Shown piece by piece: positions 24,574 to 32,075 of a stretch of DNA of 32,075 bases (position 1 is the first letter of the stretch; each line of letters begins with the position of its first letter). The stretch is from an uncultured Rhodospirillales bacterium (GTDB taxonomy: Bacteria > Pseudomonadota > Alphaproteobacteria > Kiloniellales > Kiloniellaceae), in the NCBI GenBank assembly GCA_913060675.1, contig CAJXUS010000048.1:1-32075 (forward strand). Direction: 5' to 3'. The notes beneath the pieces were generated by a model that worked only from the letters and a program-made list of their open reading frames with translations, was not told where the DNA came from and made no database searches. A program made the position numbers and the translations under genes.

Positions 24574-26790
24574 TTACTTTCTTGGAACGGTTCTTTCTGG
24601 CGGAAAGTGAACGTCGATTGTGGTGCCGACATCGACAGTGCTTGTTATGATTAACTCACCGTTATGGCACTCTGTGAGAGCCTTGCTGATTGTTAAACCC
24701 AGGCCAGTGCCGTGATGTTTTTTCGTGAACGCGTTAGCTAATTGAGTAAAAGGTTCTTGGACCAGCAATAAATCTTCTTTGGCAATTCCAACTCCGGTAT
24801 CTATTACGGACAGGGTTATTCCCTCTGACGCCGTATAATATGCAAGCATACTTACGGTTCCGCCCTCTGGAGTGAATTTGATCGCATTTGCTAACAGATT
24901 GATCAATATTTGTTTTAGTTGTCGATGGTCTGCGAGAAGATAGGGAAAATCGGCAGGAATTTTACTTTGGAGAATCAGTCGAGAACTCTCTGCCTGACCA
25001 TTCATCATGCGCAAGCATTTTGTAAAAAGCTCTTCAATATCAATCGGCTCTTCACGAATTTCGATCTCGCCGACTTCTACTCTGGCGACATCAAGGATAT
25101 CATTGATAATTTCTAATAGATGTTGCCCAGAGTTTTTGATGTCTGTGGCGTATTCAATAGATGTATCCAAGGAAAGGCTAACGTTTTTCCCGTTCACGAT
25201 CAATTCCGAAAAGCCTATAATTGTATTGAGGGGAGTTCGTAATTCATGGCTCATGTTTGCAAGAAACTGGGTTTTTGACCTGTTTGCTATCTCAGCTTTT
25301 TCTTTGGCTTGGACCAAATTATCTTGAGCACGTTTCCTCTCTGAAATCTCTTGTTTTAGGGCGTTGTTGATATCGTGAATTTCTTCCCTGCGTTGGTTAA
25401 AAGATCGGGCAAGGTTACCCAGTTCATCTTTTGAGCCAACATCTAGTAAGGGAATATTCTCAGAGTTTCCCTCTGTCATTGTCCGCAGACTTTTACTCAT
25501 ATTAATCAAGGGTCGGACAATTGTTAGCCGTAATAAAAATAAACAACTGCTTGCTGAAATTAAAAGTATCACCAACAACCAGATAATGGCTTGCTGTATA
25601 AATTCAGAAGCATTGAGCGCTGCAAGTGACTGGGGGGTGACGATCACCACCTTCCAATAAGTTTTTGGGATTAAAAAAGTTGAAACAAAAACGGGCTCGG
25701 TAATAAGGATATCACTTTTTAATTCTAGCCGTTGAGGGAGAGAAGGCGTTATAGGGGCATCCCAACGCGAATCAGATAACATTGCCATAATAAGTTCAGC
25801 CTCGGGTTTTTCAATTTGATAGCTATTGCGAGCAATCTCAATAGCACGCATTGGGCTATATGTCGGACTGGTTCTGAAATTGGTGATCAGGGTTTGATTC
25901 AGTCCTTCGAGGGCGTCACTAATTGGTTTGAATTCAGGCTCGGTTTCACCCAAATCTCTTGCGGTAATGAAGTCTTCTAAAATATCTCCATTGGGAGATT
26001 GTATTTTTATCTTTGCGCGGGTGAGATCTGGGAATGATAGGAATTTATTGTTGCGATCTACAGCAAACACATAACCATTTATTTCTTCGGACACTTCGCC
26101 GAGAAATTCCCGGAGACTAGCAAGTCTCAAGTCGATCGTAACAGCTCCTGCGTACTTATCGTTTTTTCGCATGGGAACAGTACAGGTAACCATAGGTTCA
26201 AATGAATAAGGATCGACATAAGACTTGGACCAGAAGCATTGATTTTCACTAGCATAACGTGTTGGAACATACCATTCTTCGTGATGGTATCCTTTGCCTT
26301 CAGGATCGTTATAATCGTCATAAAAGTCCAAAGTACCATCAGGGTTTCGACCCCAAAAAAAACTGCGCCGTTCTATAGTTGGATTGAAACGAAACGGTTC
26401 CGGCCAAACGCCACCTCCAGCTACGTTAGAATTGATGTCATTTTTGCCAAGTAATTGAGGGACAATATTGTGATAGCTACTTTCCTCCTTGGGGAGTGCT
26501 TGGCCAAGATCAGAAATCGCTCGGGTTAGTGTTTCCGTTTTCTCTAGATGTTTACCAAGTTCGGTGACTAATCGAGCACCAGTTTCCTCGGTAATTATGC
26601 GATTTTTTTCAATCAAAATAGGCTTTACGAGGATTTGAAATATACTGATGACAGCAACGATCATCGCTAGAGATACAGCCACAAATCCAATCGTCATCTT
26701 GAACTGTAAACTCTGCCTCCAACTCACATCCAAAGAGGCTTTCTCTGATGCTTTGACTGTTGATGTATCTGTTGTCTTGTGAGCGTCCAA
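24574..26790 (-). CDS. Sensor histidine kinase, dCache and HAMP
   Basis: A 738-aa membrane kinase. TM1 is about 31-53, a large periplasmic dCache_1-type sensor spans about 60-395, TM2 is about 403-425, then HAMP (about 426-480) and a short coiled coil. The HisKA domain carries the H-box FLANMSHELRTPLNTIIGF. The HATPase_c domain has the N-box LINLLANAIKFTPEGG, G1 DTGVGIA and G2 GTGLGLTIS. There is no receiver domain and no response regulator next to it, so it is an orphan. The sensor lacks the Y-x4-R-x-W-Y amino-acid motif (it has GYHHEEWY). The start codon is TTG with no clear ribosome site, so the N-terminus is uncertain. It is convergent with the GNAT gene. Confidence 0.93.
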   Translation of the reverse strand: MDAHKTTDTSTVKASEKASLDVSWRQSLQFKMTIGFVAVSLAMIVAVISIFQILVKPILIEKNRIITEETGARLVTELGKHLEKTETLTRAISDLGQALPKEESSYHNIVPQLLGKNDINSNVAGGGVWPEPFRFNPTIERRSFFWGRNPDGTLDFYDDYNDPEGKGYHHEEWYVPTRYASENQCFWSKSYVDPYSFEPMVTCTVPMRKNDKYAGAVTIDLRLASLREFLGEVSEEINGYVFAVDRNNKFLSFPDLTRAKIKIQSPNGDILEDFITARDLGETEPEFKPISDALEGLNQTLITNFRTSPTYSPMRAIEIARNSYQIEKPEAELIMAMLSDSRWDAPITPSLPQRLELKSDILITEPVFVSTFLIPKTYWKVVIVTPQSLAALNASEFIQQAIIWLLVILLISASSCLFLLRLTIVRPLINMSKSLRTMTEGNSENIPLLDVGSKDELGNLARSFNQRREEIHDINNALKQEISERKRAQDNLVQAKEKAEIANRSKTQFLANMSHELRTPLNTIIGFSELIVNGKNVSLSLDTSIEYATDIKNSGQHLLEIINDILDVARVEVGEIEIREEPIDIEELFTKCLRMMNGQAESSRLILQSKIPADFPYLLADHRQLKQILINLLANAIKFTPEGGTVSMLAYYTASEGITLSVIDTGVGIAKEDLLLVQEPFTQLANAFTKKHHGTGLGLTISKALTECHNGELIITSTVDVGTTIDVHFPPERTVPRK

Positions 26791-26972
26791 GAAGCAATCC
26801 CAGAATGAATATCTTGATGAAGTAAAGGGTTTCTCAGTTCAAGGTAATTCAAGGGCCTTAAAATTCTATTGATAAGTGAAATACCCAAATTTGAGAGGTG
26901 GACAATTCGTACTCAATCTCAGCAGATGTTGTTCTGACAAAATTAAAGGCCACAGAATTTCTCCTGCGACCC

Positions 26973-27443
26973 TTAATTTAATAGGACTATATGTGTCGTG
27001 AGGAGGAGTTTTTCAGGTGGGCCTCTCGCTGGGAGAGGGGCCGTTGGTACAGTGAAAGCTGGGTCCGATTGGTCAAACCAAACCGTTGCGCCAATGATAT
27101 CATATTGCCGCGAGATGGGATCACTGATTGGTAGAGGAGCAATTGTTACCGATGTCAGTGAGCAAGCGGGACATGATATATCCAGGCTGCTTTCGATCGG
27201 TTGACCCTCATCCTCTGAATTCAGAGAGAGGATTCTTAAGCCACTTGGCGTACAGATAATAAATACGTCTTTTGTATTTATATCGAAGTCCAGAGTGGAA
27301 GTAGCCCAACTTTGTTCCAACGGGACAAGGAGCTGAAGAAGGAGAGAAAATGCTGCAACAAAAGCATACAGTGGGCGTCGCAAAGTATGGCGAGGTGAGA
27401 CATCGCCTTTTTGCTTTACCCTTATGTTTGTTTTCGTACGCAA
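26973..27443 (-). CDS. DUF2946-like protein
   Basis: A 156-aa secreted or membrane-anchored protein with a hydrophobic N-terminal segment (about 26-47, AFVAAFSLLLQLLVPL). It has the DUF2946 features 'IICTPSGLRILSL' and 'CPACSL', a Cys pair spaced as in the family's C-x-x-C. DUF2946 proteins often occur near copper or other metal-uptake genes, but no such gene is here, so function is open. It ends in a proline-rich tail. It is divergent from psuK across 167 nt. The 182 nt between its end and the kinase start hold no gene. Confidence 0.6.
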   Translation of the reverse strand: MRTKTNIRVKQKGDVSPRHTLRRPLYAFVAAFSLLLQLLVPLEQSWATSTLDFDINTKDVFIICTPSGLRILSLNSEDEGQPIESSLDISCPACSLTSVTIAPLPISDPISRQYDIIGATVWFDQSDPAFTVPTAPLPARGPPEKLLLTTHIVLLN

Positions 27444-27610
27444 GATTGAACCCTAATGAAATCTTAGCTCTGATTATTAAATTGGACAGTCAGACATTAG
27501 GGAGGATTCTTTGTCGGCACATTGATATTGATCAATGATATCTTCCTATTGTTATGACTTACCGATAGAAGTGATGAGAGTATAATTTTAGATCAGCAAG
27601 AGTATATAAT

Positions 27611-28543
27611 TTGCCAAATTTGAAACATTCACCTGTGCTTTGTATTGGTGCGGCTCACTGGGATGTGCGTTCTCAAAGCAAGGAACCCGTTCGAAAAGGA
27701 ACCTCCAACCCGGTGTCAGTGGCGCGCTATCCAGGCGGAGTGGCTCACAATGTCGCTGTGAACGTGTGTCGGCTTGGTAGTACGACCGGGCTTGTTAGCC
27801 GGTGGGGTAATGATGCTGCAGGAGATGCATTACAATCTCTTCTTACTGATACCGGCTTGAGTATTATTCCCCTACCTCGGTCAAAGTTATATCCAACAGC
27901 CACCTATACGGCGGTTTTGGAGCCAAGCGGAGAGCTGGCCTTTGGTCTGGCAGATATGGAGATTTATGATGATTTTACAGGGGATATTCTCACCCCGTTA
28001 AAGAGTGATCTCATATCGTTTCCCATTTGGTTTGTAGACACCAATTTACCTATAGAAACCCTTGAGGTCCTCGCAGGGTGGCAAAAAGGGAATGGATATA
28101 TCGCAGCAGATGCGGTTTCTGTTGCCAAGTCATCAAAGTTGATGGCTGTTATGGATCGGCTGGATCTTCTCTTTTGTAATGGCGATGAAGCCTCTGAATT
28201 AACTGGTATGGCTCTCGAGACTGAGCAAGATCTCCTGGGTGCGGGTGAATTTTTGATTTCAAAAGGCGCGCGCGCGGTGATCATTACAATGGGACCTGGT
28301 GGGGTTTATTTGTTTGATAGGAACGGTCACAAACACTTTGAAGCTAAGGTGGTTGATGTTGTTGATGTCACCGGGGCTGGAGATTCATTGATAGCGGGTA
28401 CATTACATGGAATATCAAGAGGTCTGGATCTTGAACGTTCTCTCCAGCTAGGTTTGGCAACGGCTGCCTTCACTCTTAAAAAGCAAGGCGCGACAACAGA
28501 GGACTTGCGGGAATTGAGTCTGGACGCTATTGGCTCCGTATAA
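27611..28543 (+). CDS. psuK: Pseudouridine kinase PsuK (PfkB family)
   Basis: A 310-aa ribokinase/PfkB-family sugar kinase. The start is TTG at 27611, leading into PVLCIGAAHWDV as in other PsuK proteins. Conserved parts are PGGVAHNVAVNVCRLG (the GG substrate loop), the ATP region 'ITMGPGGVYL', and the catalytic DVTGAGDS near 252-259, where Asp is the base. It phosphorylates pseudouridine to pseudouridine 5'-phosphate. Identity as PsuK rather than another PfkB kinase rests on the following psuG gene, 35 nt downstream. Confidence 0.9.
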   Translation: MPNLKHSPVLCIGAAHWDVRSQSKEPVRKGTSNPVSVARYPGGVAHNVAVNVCRLGSTTGLVSRWGNDAAGDALQSLLTDTGLSIIPLPRSKLYPTATYTAVLEPSGELAFGLADMEIYDDFTGDILTPLKSDLISFPIWFVDTNLPIETLEVLAGWQKGNGYIAADAVSVAKSSKLMAVMDRLDLLFCNGDEASELTGMALETEQDLLGAGEFLISKGARAVIITMGPGGVYLFDRNGHKHFEAKVVDVVDVTGAGDSLIAGTLHGISRGLDLERSLQLGLATAAFTLKKQGATTEDLRELSLDAIGSV

Positions 28544-28578
28544 AAACGAAATCAGCTTTTCAATAATTGGCTAAAATA

Positions 28579-29505
28579 ATGAATTCAAAAATAACGAAAT
28601 ATCTAGATATAACACCCGAAGTAGCGACGGCTTTAGCTCAAGGTCAGGCTGTTGTCGCTCTCGAATCTACGATTATTGCGCACGGGATGCCCTATCCAAA
28701 GAATGTTGAAACGGCACGCGAAGTTGAAGAAATCATTCGTAATCAAGGCGCAGTTCCTGCGACTATTGCCGTACTTGATGGCCGGATCCGGATCGGCCTC
28801 GATGACGCTGATTTAGAGCGGTTGGGCCAGGCAAAAGATATTGCCAAGTTGTCCCGTAGAGATTTGCCGATGATCGTTGCGCGTAAAGGTGACGGAGCAA
28901 CAACTGTTGCGGCAACGATGATATGCGCTGCTCTCGCCGGGATTTCTATCTTTGCCACGGGCGGTATTGGGGGCGTTCATCGGGGCGCTGAAGGTGATTT
29001 TGATATTTCAGCCGATTTGGATGAGCTTTCAAAAACGCCTGTTGCTGTCGTCTGTGCAGGGGCAAAATCAATCCTCGATCTCCCCAAAACTCTTGAATAT
29101 CTTGAAACCAGAGGTGTTCCGGTAATCGGCTATAAAACTGAGCAATTTCCAGCCTTTTATTGTCGCGAGAGTGGGCTCCATGCTCCCTTGAGCGCACAAG
29201 ATCCTGCAACGATTGCCTCGATGTTGAGTGTGCAAAGAGATCTTGGTTATGAAAGCGGCGCAGTAATTGCTAACCCTATACCCGAAACTCACGCAATGGA
29301 CGCTGCAGAAATGGATCGAGTGATTTCGTCTGCGCTGTTAAGCGCGCACAAAGATGGCGTTGTTGGCAAAGCGATCACACCTTACCTGCTTTCTAAAATT
29401 GTCGAGCTGACAGAAGGTCGAAGCTTGGAAGCCAACATTGCATTGGTGAAAAACAATGCCGTGCTTGCTGCTGATATTGCTGTAAAGCTTTGTGCCTTAA
29501 GGTAA
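28579..29505 (+). CDS. psuG: Pseudouridine-5'-phosphate glycosidase PsuG
   Basis: A 308-aa enzyme that splits pseudouridine 5'-phosphate into uracil and ribose 5-phosphate, breaking a C-C glycosidic bond. Start ATG 28579 is preferred over TTG 28567; neither has a strong ribosome site. Signature segments are VVALESTIIAHGMPYPKN (Glu29), TVAATMICAALAGI, GGIGGVHRGAEGDFDISADL, CAGAKSILDLPKTLEYLETR (the conserved Lys), and 'NPIPETHAMD'. The length fits E. coli PsuG. With psuK it gives a complete two-step pathway. A rho-independent terminator follows 20 nt after the stop. Confidence 0.97.
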   Translation: MNSKITKYLDITPEVATALAQGQAVVALESTIIAHGMPYPKNVETAREVEEIIRNQGAVPATIAVLDGRIRIGLDDADLERLGQAKDIAKLSRRDLPMIVARKGDGATTVAATMICAALAGISIFATGGIGGVHRGAEGDFDISADLDELSKTPVAVVCAGAKSILDLPKTLEYLETRGVPVIGYKTEQFPAFYCRESGLHAPLSAQDPATIASMLSVQRDLGYESGAVIANPIPETHAMDAAEMDRVISSALLSAHKDGVVGKAITPYLLSKIVELTEGRSLEANIALVKNNAVLAADIAVKLCALR

Positions 29506-29525
29506 GATTTAGACAGGTAACAAAA

Positions 29526-29562
29526 AATACTGCCTTGATAGAAATCAGGCGGTATTTTTTTT
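29526..29562 (+). terminator. Rho-independent terminator of psuKG
   Basis: aatactgcct (29526-29535) pairs with aggcggtatt (29547-29556), 10 bp with one G-U, followed by a run of eight T. Confidence 0.9.
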
Positions 29563-29572
29563 ACTTGAATTT

Positions 29573-29585
29573 TGAACGATGTTCA
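29573..29585. promoter_or_regulatory. Candidate TetR operator
   Basis: tgaacgatgttca is a palindrome with perfect 5-bp arms and a three-base centre, of the TGAAC-N3-GTTCA kind bound by several TetR repressors. It sits 40 nt before the tetR start, between the psuG terminator and the gene, so autoregulation is likely. Confidence 0.6.
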
Positions 29586-29624
29586 TTATTGTGGTGTGAA
29601 GAGGATTTAATAAAGGAGGTCACA

Positions 29625-30239
29625 ATGGCAAGACGTGTGGATCATAGTCACGAAGAGCTCCGTGAAATGATACTGGAAGCTGCTCAGAACCTTGTCGAAG
29701 TAGATGGTTATCCCTCCTTGAGTATGAGAAAAATCGGGAGTTCTATCGGGTATTCACCTGGCACAATATATAATATCTTTGCCAATCTAGATGATCTGGT
29801 TTTGCAGCTTAATGCGAGAACCCTTGATGAAATGTATGTGTCTTTGGTCAAGACAAAGTCCAATAATTCTGTCGAGGTCAATTTTGACCTACTGCTTTGT
29901 GGATATCTCGAGTTTGTAGACGCAAACAGAAATTTATGGAGGGCTCTATTTGATCATCGACCATCTATCGAAAATGATTTACCGGATTGGTATAACGCAC
30001 GGGTCGAAAAATTGCTGAATTTAATCGATGATACCCTCAAGCCTTATTTCAATGGTGAGGATCCGACAAAGCTCAGAAAATTTTCAGCAACCCTCTGGGC
30101 TGGGTTGCATGGCATTATTTCCCTTACAGATAGCAATAAACTGGATGTGATTTCTGATGCGGATCCTCTTGAGTTATGCCGATTACTTGTAAGAAACTTT
30201 CTGGTTGGACTTAACTCTTCGAAATATGAAGAGGGATAA
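29625..30239 (+). CDS. TetR-family transcriptional regulator
   Basis: A 204-aa regulator. ATG 29625 follows AAAGGAGG at good spacing; the frame opens upstream without a ribosome site. The N-terminal HTH covers about residues 15-55: ILEAAQNLVEVDGYPSLSMR, KIGSSIGYSPGTIYNIFANL. The C-terminal ligand domain is of the TetR_C_33/WHG-like type with no recognisable ligand motif. It is first in an operon: six bases separate it from the alpha/beta hydrolase, and the CREST protein follows. It probably represses this operon through the palindrome at 29573-29585. Confidence 0.93.
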   Translation: MARRVDHSHEELREMILEAAQNLVEVDGYPSLSMRKIGSSIGYSPGTIYNIFANLDDLVLQLNARTLDEMYVSLVKTKSNNSVEVNFDLLLCGYLEFVDANRNLWRALFDHRPSIENDLPDWYNARVEKLLNLIDDTLKPYFNGEDPTKLRKFSATLWAGLHGIISLTDSNKLDVISDADPLELCRLLVRNFLVGLNSSKYEEG

Positions 30240-30245
30240 AAAGTA

Positions 30246-31181
30246 GTGGATATGGAGAAATACATTAGGCAAGGCATGTCTTACGCTACAGAATCCCTAC
30301 GCTTAGAAAATGGATACCCTTTTAATATCCAGATGCCAACTTTGGGTGGTAAACAGCTCTGGCGTGATGAATTCGTATATGTGGGCTGGCGTATTCAATC
30401 CAACATCTTTAGCGGTCATTTCAGATTGTTAGATCCCGACGATTTGCGTCAGGCCTGGGGAAATTATGATGATTGTTTGGCTGTTTTTGAGAAGATTAAG
30501 ACAGAGCAGAAAATTACGCCGCCCATTGATCAAAAGGAGGGGGGCGTTCATCTCGTACTTATGGTTCACGGTATTACCCGTTCTGGGGATTCCTTTGCAA
30601 AAATGAAGCCTGTATTTACCGCACAGGGAATGGAAGTCGCAGCCATAACATACCCTTCAACCCGCGCCTATATCCAAGACCATGCCAATCAGCTAGAGCA
30701 ACTGCTTTGCAAAAGACCAGATGTCGCAATGGTATCGTTTGTTACCCATTCTATGGGAGGTTTAATCGTGCGCGAGCTGCTCTCTTTTGAAAATAAATGG
30801 TTGTCTGATACAGCATTAGGACGGGTTGTTATGATTGCGCCGCCGAATCAGGGTTCGATGGTGGCTGAATATGTAAAACAAAGGACACTTTACCAGCTAA
30901 TTTATGGAAAATCCGGACAGGAATTAGTGCCAAGTACTGCGCAAACGCTCTCTGTGCCTTCGTGTGAATTGGCTATCATCGCAGGCGGGAAATCTGATGG
31001 TCGGGGATATAACCCGCTGTTGGAAGGTGATGATGACGGTGTGGTGACCGTAGAGGAAGCCAAGCTCCTTGGCTGTACTGACTTTGTCGTGCTGCCTGGA
31101 TTACACTCCTCAATGTGTAATCAAGCCAACGTTATTTCTGCTGCTTTGAAATATATTCAATTGGGCAAGTTAATTATTTAG
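30246..31181 (+). CDS. Alpha/beta hydrolase (lipase-like)
   Basis: A 311-aa hydrolase starting with GTG 30246 (ATG 30252 is also possible). A 95-residue N-terminal region without a known fold precedes the alpha/beta core. The oxyanion loop is LMVHGITRSG (105-114). The nucleophile elbow is THSMGG (Ser169), with Thr in place of the first Gly of G-x-S-x-G. The likely acid and base are in GDDDGVVTVEEA (Asp264) and GLHSSM (His287). The layout matches PGAP1- or triacylglycerol-lipase-like esterases. Between tetR (6 nt) and the CREST gene (10 nt), it is clearly co-transcribed; a lipid substrate is inferred from that context. Confidence 0.88.
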   Translation: MDMEKYIRQGMSYATESLRLENGYPFNIQMPTLGGKQLWRDEFVYVGWRIQSNIFSGHFRLLDPDDLRQAWGNYDDCLAVFEKIKTEQKITPPIDQKEGGVHLVLMVHGITRSGDSFAKMKPVFTAQGMEVAAITYPSTRAYIQDHANQLEQLLCKRPDVAMVSFVTHSMGGLIVRELLSFENKWLSDTALGRVVMIAPPNQGSMVAEYVKQRTLYQLIYGKSGQELVPSTAQTLSVPSCELAIIAGGKSDGRGYNPLLEGDDDGVVTVEEAKLLGCTDFVVLPGLHSSMCNQANVISAALKYIQLGKLII

Positions 31182-31191
31182 GGGAAGACGT

Positions 31192-31971
31192 ATGTTGCAA
31201 AAGCGAAGTTTGGTTCTACTGGTTAGTTTGGCGGTGATATCAATTGCAATGCTTTTTGTCGCGCCCATTCCGCAGGATCCCGCTTATCATATTTTTGCTG
31301 ATACCCGGAGCTGTCTCGGGTTGGCAAATTTTGGTGATGTTGCTTCAAATGGCGGTTTCCTTCTTGTTGGGTTGATCGGGTTGATAAAACTAAAAGCCCT
31401 TTGGAACGAAGGACGATTTGAAAGCTTTAAGCAGCTCCTTCCTTTTTTGATCTTTTTTGTCGCCGTTGCTTTTGTTGCGCCTGGATCGGCCTATTATCAT
31501 GAAGCTCCTGATAATGAACGATTGTTTTGGGATCGCTTGCCGATGACAATTGCCTTCATGTCGCTTTTTGCAGGCATACTCGCAGACCGTGTTCATCCAC
31601 TTTTTTCGGGTAAAGCGCTGTGGGGCATGGTGTTGTTTGGCATCGCATCCTTACTTTATTGGCAGCAAACAGAACTGCAAGGCGCGGGGGATCTTCGCCC
31701 CTATGTTCTGGTTCAATTTTATCCAATGGTGGCTTTGCCTCTCATTTGCTGGCTATATCCAAAATTCAGCCTGACACCAGTGAAATATCTGATTTGGATG
31801 TACGTTTGGTACGCTACGGCCAAAGGCTTAGAGTTTTTTGATGCCGAGATTTTCGACCTAGTTGGCTCCACCATCAGCGGACATAGTCTTAAACATATCG
31901 TTGCCGCTCTCGCGGTGTATATGGTTGTGAAAATGCTTTCCGAGAAAACAGCACCAGTATCAAAAGCATAA
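31192..31971 (+). CDS. CREST/alkaline ceramidase-like hydrolase
   Basis: A 259-aa seven-TM protein of the CREST superfamily (alkaline ceramidase, PAQR, Per1). The conserved metal-site set is present: Ser99 and His103 in GSAYYH, Asp114 in WDRLPM, and His231 and His235 in SGHSLKH near the C-terminus. Other hallmarks are HIFADTRSCLGLANFGDVAS (33-52). Such proteins are zinc-dependent lipid amidases, and bacterial ones are largely unstudied. It is the last gene of the tetR-hydrolase operon, so the pair probably remodels or degrades membrane or exogenous lipids. Calling it a ceramidase would go beyond the sequence. Confidence 0.85.
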   Translation: MLQKRSLVLLVSLAVISIAMLFVAPIPQDPAYHIFADTRSCLGLANFGDVASNGGFLLVGLIGLIKLKALWNEGRFESFKQLLPFLIFFVAVAFVAPGSAYYHEAPDNERLFWDRLPMTIAFMSLFAGILADRVHPLFSGKALWGMVLFGIASLLYWQQTELQGAGDLRPYVLVQFYPMVALPLICWLYPKFSLTPVKYLIWMYVWYATAKGLEFFDAEIFDLVGSTISGHSLKHIVAALAVYMVVKMLSEKTAPVSKA

Positions 31972-31972
31972 G

Positions 31973-31996
31973 AAAAAAGGAGCCGGTTGAGGCTCC
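31973..31996 (-). terminator. Terminator-like hairpin facing left
   Basis: ggagcc (31979-31984) pairs with ggctcc (31991-31996). The A-run at 31973-31978 becomes a T-run on the minus strand, so this would terminate a leftward gene beyond the contig edge. Confidence 0.6.
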
Positions 31997-32008
31997 TCAG
32001 ACTGCTGA

Positions 32009-32036
32009 CAAAGGTCTCGCCATTGCGAGGCCTTTG
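32009..32036. other. Hairpin at the contig end
   Basis: caaaggtctcgc (32009-32020) pairs with gcgaggcctttg (32025-32036), 12 bp with one G-U. The contig stops six bases later, so a following T-run, if any, is not visible. Confidence 0.5.
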
Positions 32037-32042
32037 TGATTC

Positions 32043-32075
32043 CTGTCTCTTATACACATCTGACGCTGCCGACGA
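32043..32075 (-). other. Illumina Nextera i5 adapter (artefact)
   Basis: The last 33 bases are the 19-bp Tn5 mosaic end, reverse-complemented, followed by gacgctgccgacga of the read-1 arm. This is residual library sequence, not genomic DNA. Confidence 0.97.

Overview
The window reads as one assembled contig from a moderate-GC marine-type alphaproteobacterium, probably Rhodospirillales-like. The evidence is two PAS_5-family proteins, a NavMs-like sodium channel, a dmdA-acuI pair for the algal osmolyte DMSP, and a dCache_1 chemoreceptor. Genus cannot be read from the sequence. Both ends carry Illumina Nextera adapter (1-50 and 32043-32075). These are library artefacts, and genuine sequence is about 51-32042.

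Region 1 (about 51-9360) is an AT-rich accessory region made almost entirely of genes I cannot name. It is bracketed by two directly repeated cassettes, A (about 65-945) and B (about 8286-9262). They share a roughly 155-nt 5' leader, the first 14 codons, a rho-independent terminator, and a 3' block with two hairpins and an invariant 19-nt core. The rest of the encoded proteins is unrelated: A is an orphan, and B is a stand-alone rve/DDE integrase core that seems to have lost its catalytic Glu. This constant-shell, variable-cargo design is the best candidate here for an undescribed system. Between the cassettes lie a plus-strand pair (three-TM protein plus Tat-exported protein) and a minus-strand set (helical lipoprotein, 103-aa helical protein, overlapping 50-aa ORF, membrane protein, DUF900-type alpha/beta hydrolase).

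Region 2 (9382-20200) is mostly ordinary chromosome. It has a radical SAM protein with a YczE-type membrane protein, a 69-aa protein behind a well-matched sigma-54 promoter, a PAS_5 protein, a GST, a decayed mscS fragment followed by a GNAT-like gene and an intact mscS, an orphan trpB, a BacNav channel, a chemoreceptor with the dCache_1 amino-acid motif, and a second PAS_5 protein.

Region 3 (20391-32042) is metabolic and sensory. A GcvA-like LysR regulator is divergent from dmdA-acuI-GNAT (DMSP demethylation and acrylyl-CoA detoxification). Then come a dCache histidine kinase, a DUF2946 protein, psuK-psuG (pseudouridine catabolism), and a TetR-hydrolase-CREST/ceramidase-like operon with a candidate TetR operator.
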